IMG/VR virus record: IMGVR_UViG_3300040856_002958
Coordinates: 1-22,885 of that record
DNA: 22,885 bases
From: a virus
Strand: one strand, 5' to 3'
In this document: piece after piece, positions 17,160 through 22,885 of the stretch
Layout of the letters: each line of letters begins with the position of its first letter
Numbering within the stretch: position 1 is the stretch's first letter
The notes under the pieces: model-generated
Databases searched by the model: none
Told to the model about the DNA's origin: nothing
The model's input: the letters and a program-made list of their open reading frames with translations, nothing else
Position numbers and translations under genes: made by a program

Positions 17160-18185
17160 ATGGCATTCTTTAAAAAGGTAGCCTGCTTCACTGACATACA
17201 CTTCGGACTCAAGGGCAATTCAAGGGTACACAACGACGACTGTGAGGCTTTTGTTATATGGTTCATAGAGCAGGCAAAATTGCATGGGTGTGAGACCTGC
17301 ATATTCCTGGGAGACTGGCACCACCACAGGTCAGCGACCAATGTTTCAACAATGAACTACACGGTGTCAAACATAGAGAGACTAGGCCGGGCTTTCGAGA
17401 AAGTCTATGTAATAATGGGAAACCATGACCTGTACTACAGGGACAAAAGGGAGATCAACTCCATGGAGTACATCAGGAACATACCCAACATACACATCGT
17501 GAACGAGTGGTTGGTAGAAGATGATGTTGCTATACTTCCGTGGATCGTGGAAGACGAATACAAGAAGATCGAGAAAATGACACAGAAGTACGTGTTCGGA
17601 CATTTCGAACTGCCCTACTTCAAAATGAATGCCATGGTGGAGATGCCAGACACAGGAACCATACAGGCGGATCACTTCGCAGGATGTGGCCGGGTGTTCT
17701 CAGGGCACTTCCACAAGAGACAGTACATGAAGAACATCACCTACATGGGCAACGCCTTCCCACACAACTACGCGGATGCGGGAGATGACGAGCGTGGCAT
17801 GATGGTGTTGGAATATGACAAGGAACCAAAATTTATCAACTGGCCAGACATGCCAAGATACAGGACCATAAAAATCAGTGAACTACTAGCGGATCCCGAC
17901 AAGCACTTACTAACAAAGATGTATGTTAGAGTAACCTTGGACATAAAGATCTCATACGAAGAAGCCAATTTCATCAGGGAGACCTTCATAGACAAGTACC
18001 AATTAAGAGAACTACAACTGATACCGGAACAGATCGACAACGCACAGCAACCACAAGTGGAGATACAGAAGTTTGACAGCGTTGACCAGATCGTGATCAA
18101 ACAACTACAAGGGGTGGATTCAGAGGTGTATGACAAGAACATACTCACCGCGATCTACAATGATCTGGATGTCGAGAATCAGTAA
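17160..18185 (+). CDS. 47: gp47-like recombination endonuclease subunit (Mre11/SbcD family)
   Basis: 341-aa metallophosphoesterase, the nuclease half of the gp46/gp47 complex. In T4 this complex resects DNA ends for recombination-dependent replication and helps degrade host DNA. All phosphodiesterase motifs are visible: D12-I-H14, G51-D52 followed by W-H-H-H, G87-N-H-D90, G147-H148, and S181-G-H-F-H185. Length equals T4 gp47 (339 aa). It starts 3 nt after gp55, and its 3' end overlaps a small ORF in another frame. The last ~100 residues, lacking metal motifs, are the expected gp46-binding part. Confidence 0.95.
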   Translation: MAFFKKVACFTDIHFGLKGNSRVHNDDCEAFVIWFIEQAKLHGCETCIFLGDWHHHRSATNVSTMNYTVSNIERLGRAFEKVYVIMGNHDLYYRDKREINSMEYIRNIPNIHIVNEWLVEDDVAILPWIVEDEYKKIEKMTQKYVFGHFELPYFKMNAMVEMPDTGTIQADHFAGCGRVFSGHFHKRQYMKNITYMGNAFPHNYADAGDDERGMMVLEYDKEPKFINWPDMPRYRTIKISELLADPDKHLLTKMYVRVTLDIKISYEEANFIRETFIDKYQLRELQLIPEQIDNAQQPQVEIQKFDSVDQIVIKQLQGVDSEVYDKNILTAIYNDLDVENQ

Positions 18186-18333
18186 ACGTAAATTGATGAA
18201 AGCATTAAAAGGCGACCTGGAAATGCCCGTCAACAGGAAAACACTGTTGGACCAACTTGCGAAACCCGTTACGCAGGAAGAGTGGTTGAGAGGATACAGG
18301 GAATGGAGGAGGAAACAACTTGCTGACGATTAA
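18169..18333 (+). CDS. small basic protein of unknown function between gp47 and gp46
   Basis: About 54 aa from ATG 18169, overlapping the end of gp47 by 17 nt and the gp46 start by 14 nt. The C-terminal part (DQLAKPVTQEEWLRGYREWR RKQLADD) looks like a designed amphipathic, charged helix rather than random sequence. Other possible starts are ATG 18196 and ATG 18223; the latter has AAAAGG about 10 nt upstream, whereas 18169 has no clear RBS. T4 also has small genes between 47 and 46 (46.1, 46.2), so the position is not unusual. The Shine-Dalgarno for gp46 lies inside it, so its translation may tune gp46 expression. Function not recognised. Confidence 0.6.
   Translation: MSRISKRKLMKALKGDLEMPVNRKTLLDQLAKPVTQEEWLRGYREWRRKQLADD
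18305..18313 (+). promoter_or_regulatory. strong Shine-Dalgarno fixing a TTG start for gp46
   Basis: GGAGGAGGA followed by a 6-nt spacer and TTG at 18320. The next in-frame ATG is 12 codons downstream, within the conserved N-terminal beta strand (NFMSVGN), so the TTG start is preferred. Confidence 0.7.
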
Positions 18334-20095
18334 GGAAATAACGGTCAAGAACTTCATGAGCGTGGGCAACCAGGCACAGGCCATCGACTTCTCCAACAAA
18401 AGCCTGGTGCTGGTCATAGGTGAGAACATGGACCTAGGAGGCGACGACGCAGGAGCAAGGAATGGTACGGGTAAGACAACCATAATCAACGCACTGAGTT
18501 ACGTGTTCTACGGAGAGGCGCTAACAAACATCAGGAGAGACAACCTGGTCAACAAGACCAACGAGAAGGGCATGTTGGTCTCTGTCAAGTTCATCAAGAA
18601 CGGCGTGACCTACACCATAGAGCGTGGACGTAAACCACAGATATTCAGATTCTACGCCAACGACATAGAACAGAAGGCGGACAGCAACGAGGCACAAGGT
18701 GAGAACAGGGAGACGCAGGTGGAGATCAACAAATTATTGGGCATGACCCACGCCATGTTCAAAAACATAGTGGCCCTGAACACCTACACACAACCTTTCC
18801 TGAGCACAAAGCAGGCGGAACAGAGAGAGATCATAGAACAGTTGTTGGGTATCACTTTACTGTCGCAGAAAGCGGATCTACTGCGTGAGAAACAGAAGGC
18901 AACGAAACAGTTGCTGACGGAAGAGAAGATGAGATTAGATGCCAAGGTGTCGTCCAACGAGAAGATACAGGAGTCCATAGAGAGCCTCAAGATTAGATCC
19001 GCCGCATGGACAAAACAGAAGGCACAGGACATCGAGAGTTTCCGAGAGGCAATCGCGGAACTGGAGAAGGTGGACAGCGAGATCGAGATCGAGAAACACA
19101 AGAAACTGCAGAAACACAACGAGGCACAGACAGCGTTGCGCAACCTCATGAAGGAGAAGGCCTACCACGAGGATTCCTTGACCAAGGCGGAATCAACCGT
19201 AGAGAAGACCGAGAAGGACCTGGAGTTCGCGGAGGCGGCCAAGTGTCCCACCTGCGAACAGGCATTACACGACGACAAGCACGAACATCTCGTTGGTAAA
19301 CTGAAGACGAACCTGACAGAGAACAAAGAATACGCAGACAAACTGCGAAATGATCTTGCCCAGATACAACAGGGCATAGACGACATAGGAGATTTGGGAC
19401 AGGTTCCTGACACCTACTATGACACCATAGACGAGGCCTACAACCACAAGGGCACATTACAAGACCTCAAACGACAGTTGGAACACACCGAGAAGAAGGA
19501 AGACACCTACGCGGAACAGATCGCAGAACTGGAGAGCAAGGCCATACAGGAGGTGGATTACGAGAAGGCCAACGAACTGGAAGACCTACACAGGCACCAG
19601 GACTTCCTTTACAAATTACTGACAGCGAAAGACAGTTTCATAAGGACCAGGATCATAGAACAGAACCTGACCTATCTGAACCAGAGATTGGCGTTCTTCC
19701 TGGGCAAGGTCAAGCTACCACACACTGTGACATTCCAAGCGGATCTCAGTGTGAGGATCGAAGAACTGGGCAGGGAACTGGATTTTGACAACTTGAGCAG
19801 AGGGGAAAGAAACAGACTGATACTCAGCATGAGTTGGGCGTTCAGGGACGTGTGGGAAAGTCTTTATCAACAGATCAACCTGTTGTTCATAGACGAGCTG
19901 GTGGATGCTGGCATGGACATATCCGGTGTCGAGAGCTCCATGGCGGTGCTGAAGGACATGGCGAGGACGCAACAGAAAAACATATTCCTGATATCACACA
20001 AGGACGAATTGGTCAGCAGGGTCAACTCCGTGCTGAAAGTGGTCAAAGAGAATGGATTCACTAACTACGCAAATGACGTTGACATCATTGTTTAA
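18320..20095 (+). CDS. 46: gp46-like recombination endonuclease subunit (Rad50/SbcC family ATPase)
   Basis: 591-aa ABC/SMC-type ATPase partner of gp47; it bridges DNA ends and controls the nuclease with ATP. Domains in order: N-terminal lobe with Walker A (RNGTGKTT, K52); long coiled coil (about 180-480) rich in E, K and Q; zinc hook CPTC at C309/C312 in the middle; C-terminal lobe with the signature LSRGER (S493-E496) and Walker B LLFIDE (D525, E526). T4 gp46 is 560 aa. The start is a TTG at 18320, chosen because of the GGAGGAGGA upstream. The stop lies 11 nt inside the convergent gene on the other strand. Confidence 0.95.
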   Translation: MLTIKEITVKNFMSVGNQAQAIDFSNKSLVLVIGENMDLGGDDAGARNGTGKTTIINALSYVFYGEALTNIRRDNLVNKTNEKGMLVSVKFIKNGVTYTIERGRKPQIFRFYANDIEQKADSNEAQGENRETQVEINKLLGMTHAMFKNIVALNTYTQPFLSTKQAEQREIIEQLLGITLLSQKADLLREKQKATKQLLTEEKMRLDAKVSSNEKIQESIESLKIRSAAWTKQKAQDIESFREAIAELEKVDSEIEIEKHKKLQKHNEAQTALRNLMKEKAYHEDSLTKAESTVEKTEKDLEFAEAAKCPTCEQALHDDKHEHLVGKLKTNLTENKEYADKLRNDLAQIQQGIDDIGDLGQVPDTYYDTIDEAYNHKGTLQDLKRQLEHTEKKEDTYAEQIAELESKAIQEVDYEKANELEDLHRHQDFLYKLLTAKDSFIRTRIIEQNLTYLNQRLAFFLGKVKLPHTVTFQADLSVRIEELGRELDFDNLSRGERNRLILSMSWAFRDVWESLYQQINLLFIDELVDAGMDISGVESSMAVLKDMARTQQKNIFLISHKDELVSRVNSVLKVVKENGFTNYANDVDIIV

Positions 20096-20909
20096 TTTGT
20101 CCTAGTATCTTACCAATGGAATATAGTTTGTCATCGCTGTCCTTTAAAACATAACAGAACATACTATGTCGCAGATCTAGTTTATCACAAATTTTTTGTA
20201 TCTGTTTGGTATATTTTTGCCATCCATAATCCCTATCGAGGTTATCCATCATGAAGGCCCCGCAGGCTGTAGTCAATTCGTTGTACTTTTTTTGCGTACT
20301 GATCAAAGTGCAGGAGTCCATAGTACGTTGTCGTGACCAGCGTAGCCCAATCCTGTTCCAGGTGAAATTATACTTCGACATACTCATAGCAAATGACTTG
20401 ATATTAGGATGATCAAAATCAAAATTGAATCCCTTTGCGGCCGTTACCCATGCGCAATCAATATGTATGTCGATGTCCTTTTGTTCGCATTCCCTCAACA
20501 CTTCTTGCCATTCCGGCCTATCTCCATAAAAGTAGTTAGGAAGAGACACAATCAAGGGTATTCCCTCTTTTAATTTTCCCGGTGATGTTGGGTGTTTTCC
20601 CATAATCGAATAATAGGCATACTCTTTTGGTAATATCTGCACGTTCCACTTGTGTTTACTGACCAAACTTTCGATAAAATGTGTACACCCCATTATCACA
20701 TCCACGTTTGTAAATTTTGACCAACCTTGTAAATCGTTTACTTTCGTTGATTTGAACCAGGCACTGGCCTTGTCTATGAATTCGTTGTGTTCGATAGGTG
20801 TTTGAGGATCATTGTACCATTTTTCTTTGAGCGCTGTCAAATACGAGTCCTGCAAGGGAACCAATGTTTTATGCAAATCTGATATTTTTAGATTATCTAT
20901 ATCTAACAT
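20085..20909 (-). CDS. short fold-type-I PLP enzyme, aminotransferase-like
   Basis: 274-aa protein with the landmarks of class I/II aminotransferases. VDVIMGCTHFIESL (about 69-82) corresponds to the cofactor-phosphate loop (TxGxxxAI). IVSLPNYFYGDRPEW (120-134) corresponds to the NPxNPTG region. D151 in DIHIDCAW is the candidate pyridine-N Asp. SMSK (176-179) with K179 is the candidate Schiff-base lysine, followed by R186 in NRIGLRW. The usual length is 350-400 aa, so the C-terminal small domain is largely missing and the N-terminus differs. The product could be a minimal aminotransferase, another PLP enzyme, or a non-catalytic relative. Its start lies inside the upstream oxygenase gene (17-nt overlap, AGGAG 8 nt before ATG), so the two are co-translated. 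Its 3' end overlaps gp46 convergently. Confidence 0.55.
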   Translation of the reverse strand: MLDIDNLKISDLHKTLVPLQDSYLTALKEKWYNDPQTPIEHNEFIDKASAWFKSTKVNDLQGWSKFTNVDVIMGCTHFIESLVSKHKWNVQILPKEYAYYSIMGKHPTSPGKLKEGIPLIVSLPNYFYGDRPEWQEVLRECEQKDIDIHIDCAWVTAAKGFNFDFDHPNIKSFAMSMSKYNFTWNRIGLRWSRQRTMDSCTLISTQKKYNELTTACGAFMMDNLDRDYGWQKYTKQIQKICDKLDLRHSMFCYVLKDSDDKLYSIGKILGQIKQ

Positions 20910-21447
20910 AAACGCTTCTCCTATCCCCGTGCGTGGATTTGCTGGTAGTTCCGTGTAAACTGACGTTGTTGTTTAAAAGTGCGTATCCTGAATTCAACTT
21001 ATAATCGAAACTTTTAATAATGTTGTTTTCGCTGTCATACAGAGACGTCCCTACGTTGTTGTCACCTAAATAGATTTGTATGGCAAGTTTAATACTGGGA
21101 TCATCTGTGTGTGGTGGCAAATAATAACCGGCACTGTCTTTCCATATGTCAACGCTGTCCAACAACAAAGTTGTTTTGAATTTTTTTTCCAGAGCAGTGA
21201 TGATGGCCGTACGCATGAAAAAAATTTTCAATACCTTCATAATCTCACTTTCGTATAAAATTCTCTGCCTCGGCAAGTGTGCCTGCCGTTCGAGATCAAC
21301 ATGGTCAACATTCCTCAAATGCATAAGTTGATTTGGCACAGACTTACCAAAAAAATTTGCGTATTCTTGGTAAATTATGCCATTTAAATTTACCAAAGGT
21401 GCTTTTTCTATTGACCGGACCACATCTTGTGTGCTTAAATTAAACAT
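20893..21447 (-). CDS. 2-oxoglutarate/Fe(II)-dependent oxygenase
   Basis: 184-aa prolyl-4-hydroxylase-like oxygenase. The facial triad is visible: H113-x-D115 in PPHTDDP, distal H165 in SLHGTT, and R176/R177 in GDRRSVYVRY as the 2-oxoglutarate-binding Arg, 11-12 residues after the distal His. The preceding DSVDIWKDSAGYYL strand is also typical. Enzymes of this type are common in marine T4-like phages, but their substrates (protein, amino acid or nucleic acid) are mostly unknown. It lies directly upstream of, and overlaps, the PLP-type gene. The ATG sits in CATATG with no clear Shine-Dalgarno. A TATAAT-like box is only about 10 nt upstream of the ATG. Confidence 0.85.
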   Translation of the reverse strand: MFNLSTQDVVRSIEKAPLVNLNGIIYQEYANFFGKSVPNQLMHLRNVDHVDLERQAHLPRQRILYESEIMKVLKIFFMRTAIITALEKKFKTTLLLDSVDIWKDSAGYYLPPHTDDPSIKLAIQIYLGDNNVGTSLYDSENNIIKSFDYKLNSGYALLNNNVSLHGTTSKSTHGDRRSVYVRYR

Positions 21448-21493
21448 ATGTTAATTAATTATATCGTACGATAACGAAGGAAGGAAAAAACAT
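21448..21493. promoter_or_regulatory. short divergent promoter region with stacked palindromes
   Basis: 46 nt separate the divergent oxygenase and H1-like genes. The region has TTAATTAA (21451-21458), the perfect 12-mer TATCGTACGATA (21462-21473), and AACATATGTT (21443-21452) across the oxygenase start. On the minus strand TATAAT lies at 21458-21463. AAGGAAGGA (21477-21485) is the RBS of the plus-strand gene. The palindromes could be an operator shared by the two genes, or chance in AT-rich DNA. Confidence 0.4.
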
Positions 21494-21688
21494 ATGTCAA
21501 ATGAAACACATGAACAGATCATGACCGAGATACAGACTTACTCAGAAGAGAACGGTAAGTTCGTAGACAAGGGTGTGAAAGCATCTGCGACAAGGGCCAG
21601 GAAGGCACTTGCCAATCTCGCCAAATTGATCAAAGCAAGAAGAAAAGAGATTCAAGAAGTCAAAAACGCGGCCAAAGAGTCAGCGTAA
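21494..21688 (+). CDS. small Lys-rich histone H1/Hc1-like protein
   Basis: 64-aa basic protein. The second half (KFVDKGVKASATRARKALAN, then LAKLIKARRKEIQEVKNAAK) has the KA-T-RARKAL...K..RKEIQ pattern seen in bacterial Hc1-type histone-like proteins, and is predicted to be helical and positively charged. Likely role: non-specific DNA binding or nucleoid/genome compaction; this is inference. It has a strong RBS (AAGGAAGGA, 8 nt spacer) and its own downstream terminator. It is therefore a monocistronic unit on the strand opposite the genes on both sides. It could also be a small RNA-polymerase or nucleoid modulator. Confidence 0.65.
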   Translation: MSNETHEQIMTEIQTYSEENGKFVDKGVKASATRARKALANLAKLIKARRKEIQEVKNAAKESA

Positions 21689-21713
21689 TCGATCATTGGA
21701 TTTTGCAAAACCC

Positions 21714-21749
21714 AAAACCCCCGGCTGGCACCAGTTGGGGGTTTTTTTT
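21714..21749. terminator. strong intrinsic terminator, probably bidirectional
   Basis: AAAACCCCCGGCTG, loop GCAC, CAGTTGGGGG, then eight T: a 10-14 bp hairpin with two G-U pairs and a U tract, ending the H1-like gene 26 nt after its stop. In the minus direction the same hairpin is followed by TTTTGGGTTTT and lies at the very end of the amidinotransferase gene, whose TAA (21748-21750) overlaps the T run. It therefore probably ends both convergent transcripts. Confidence 0.88.
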
Positions 21750-22587
21750 AGAAATAATTTTCAAGTACGCCTTCCCTGTACAAGTCTTGCGTCATACAAT
21801 GAATGCCATTGTCCCAGAACGCTTTATGACGCAATTCACACACTACCGGTTCGATGCCGTGTTTTTGTAAAAAATCAAACATCACATCACTTACATCGGT
21901 CGTGAAGCAAGTGTTTTCATCTATGGACAGTATGTTTACGTCATAGTTGCTTTCTTCATGATTGCCTCCCCACATGTGCTTTATAGGCGCATATTTCCTA
22001 ACAGGGTCAAGATAACATATATCCCATCCTGGATATATCTCTTCCAATTCAGGTAAATCACGACTGGCAACTATGACACCGGGTTTCAATATACTGTACA
22101 CCCCGTCCATGTGCCAACCGTATCTAGTAATAGAAACCCTGTACTCATTTTCATGTAACCATTTTTTTATGGATCTTTCACTTTCAGGATGGACGTGATT
22201 GCTGATATCCCAATGCAGATGATTGCCACACCTTACCATGTTGCCACTGGATATGTCATTGTCCAGATACCATTTAATCCGACCCTTATCGATCTTAGAA
22301 AGTATGTCCTTGTAGCCAGCTATCACCTTCCCGACCAAGAGATTTTCACCGATTGCTACGAAATAATCCCTGGGTGATATGGGCGGGCGAGAATCTTTTT
22401 TTTCCACGTTTGGTCTGTAACAAATCACTCCCGCTGACGTGAGTTTATCAACTAGCGCATCTAGGTCTTCATTGGTGTCTTCCATGATCTTTTTCAATGA
22501 ATCACCGACATCCTTTGGGTCATGAGCCCTACCAACAATGCAGTGCTTCAAAGGATGGAATGTTGCGAAGCCTTTAACCGGTATCAT
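21748..22587 (-). CDS. amidinotransferase-family enzyme (glycine/arginine amidinotransferase-like)
   Basis: 279-aa member of the amidinotransferase/guanidino-modifying superfamily. Visible motifs: SPRD (71-74) near the N-terminal third; WHMDG with H159 and D161, the catalytic His motif; and GIHCMTQDLYREG with C264, the nucleophilic Cys that forms the amidino-enzyme intermediate. In known members (AGAT, StrB) arginine donates its amidino group to an amine such as glycine or an aminocyclitol; related enzymes hydrolyse arginine. The acceptor here cannot be told. It is shorter than human AGAT (423 aa) but close to bacterial and hydrolase-type members. Start ATG 22587 overlaps the upstream gene stop (ATGA), with AAAGGA upstream. 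The stop overlaps the shared terminator. Confidence 0.8.
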   Translation of the reverse strand: MIPVKGFATFHPLKHCIVGRAHDPKDVGDSLKKIMEDTNEDLDALVDKLTSAGVICYRPNVEKKDSRPPISPRDYFVAIGENLLVGKVIAGYKDILSKIDKGRIKWYLDNDISSGNMVRCGNHLHWDISNHVHPESERSIKKWLHENEYRVSITRYGWHMDGVYSILKPGVIVASRDLPELEEIYPGWDICYLDPVRKYAPIKHMWGGNHEESNYDVNILSIDENTCFTTDVSDVMFDFLQKHGIEPVVCELRHKAFWDNGIHCMTQDLYREGVLENYF

Positions 22588-22880
22588 TTTTTTATTATTC
22601 CTTTACCATGAACACGCACACGGATATGTCCGTTGTAGTAATCGTTCGATTCTAAAACTTTCCTAGCGAACTGTTCCCGGGCTTCGATGTATGACAGTTC
22701 TGCCTTGGAGTAGCAATAGAACAGTATCTCCCTTGTGAATTTTTCTTTGCCCAATTTCATGACATCCGCTGTGAGTTCGTCACTAGAACCATAATAGTCC
22801 TGCCAGTCCGAATCCACTTTGTACCTACGCTTGTTCTTGCGTCCTTTCAGCGGTGGTCTGCTCCTTTTGAATCTCGCCAA
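22584..22880 (-). CDS. SegE/GIY-YIG-like protein, possibly 5'-partial
   Basis: 98 aa from a TTG at 22880; the frame stays open to the right edge, so the true start may lie outside. The segment DWQDYYGSSDELTADVMKLG KEKFTREILFYCYSKAEL followed by SYIEAREQF has the pattern (YYGSS..L...I..xGKENF.R.IL..C.S..EL...E) of T4 Seg-type GIY-YIG endonucleases and their degenerate phage relatives. The first GIY motif is not evident in the visible part, so catalysis is doubtful. The N-terminus is very basic (RFKRSRPPLKGRKNKRRYK), fitting nucleic-acid binding. It is translationally coupled to the amidinotransferase by ATGA. Confidence 0.5.
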   Translation of the reverse strand: MARFKRSRPPLKGRKNKRRYKVDSDWQDYYGSSDELTADVMKLGKEKFTREILFYCYSKAELSYIEAREQFARKVLESNDYYNGHIRVRVHGKGIIKK

Positions 22881-22885
22881 TTTTT

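Noticed and set aside
18130-18168. Earlier ATG for the small gp47-gp46 ORF
   Set aside because: Its added residues (TRTYSPRST) look like a frame-shifted reading of gp47, and no RBS is visible.
19006-19457. Alternative frames over the gp46 coiled coil, both strands
   Set aside because: The Gly/Arg-rich or Cys/Arg-rich translations are a by-product of the repetitive gag/aag codons of the coiled coil.
1-22885. tRNA genes, CRISPR arrays, insertion sequences, integrase or attachment sites
   Set aside because: I saw no cloverleaf, regularly spaced repeats, transposase motifs or direct-repeat ends on either strand. A covariance-model scan would be needed to exclude tRNAs fully.

Overview
The window looks like part of the genome of a T4-like contractile-tailed phage (myovirus), probably of the marine T4 supergroup. 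The evidence is a run of recognisable T4-type baseplate genes (48/54-like, 53, hub, 5, 25, 6, 7), a late sigma factor gp55, and the recombination nuclease pair gp47/gp46. There are also TATAAATA-type late promoters, genes packed with 1-4 nt overlaps, and no ribosomal, tRNA or host housekeeping genes. The host cannot be named from this window. Baseplate proteins much longer than in T4, and a 2-oxoglutarate oxygenase among the accessory genes, fit marine phages.

Left block (1-16024, minus strand): one baseplate operon. In transcription order it holds a tube-cap protein (gp48/gp54-like, 278 aa), gp53 (99 aa), a large hub protein (758 aa, possibly gp27-like), gp5 (880 aa, OB fold and beta-helix with an S74-type C-terminal chaperone and no visible lysozyme domain), gp25 (138 aa), gp6 (1160 aa), and a giant gp7-like protein that runs off the left edge (at least 2009 codons). 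Most junctions are TAATG overlaps. A consensus late promoter (TATAAATA) precedes the first gene and a near-consensus copy precedes gp6. The gp7-like protein carries what looks like a type-1 copper (cupredoxin) domain.

Middle block (16025-20095, plus strand): a 151-nt divergent control region, then gp55, gp47 (Mre11-like), a small ORF, and gp46 (Rad50-like, zinc hook CxxC). This pairs the late transcription switch with the recombination/host-DNA-processing nuclease. gp55 is much longer than T4 gp55.

Right block (20085-22885): an accessory region with lower GC by eye. On the minus strand are a GIY-YIG/SegE-like protein coupled to an amidinotransferase-family enzyme, and a 2-oxoglutarate/Fe(II) oxygenase coupled to a short fold-type-I PLP (aminotransferase-like) protein. 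Between these pairs sits a plus-strand 64-aa lysine-rich, histone-H1/Hc1-like protein with its own RBS and terminator. Three small-molecule-type enzymes side by side (amidino transfer, hydroxylation, PLP chemistry) are the most intriguing part of the window. A joint role in guanidino/amino-acid chemistry or in modifying a macromolecule is a hypothesis only.
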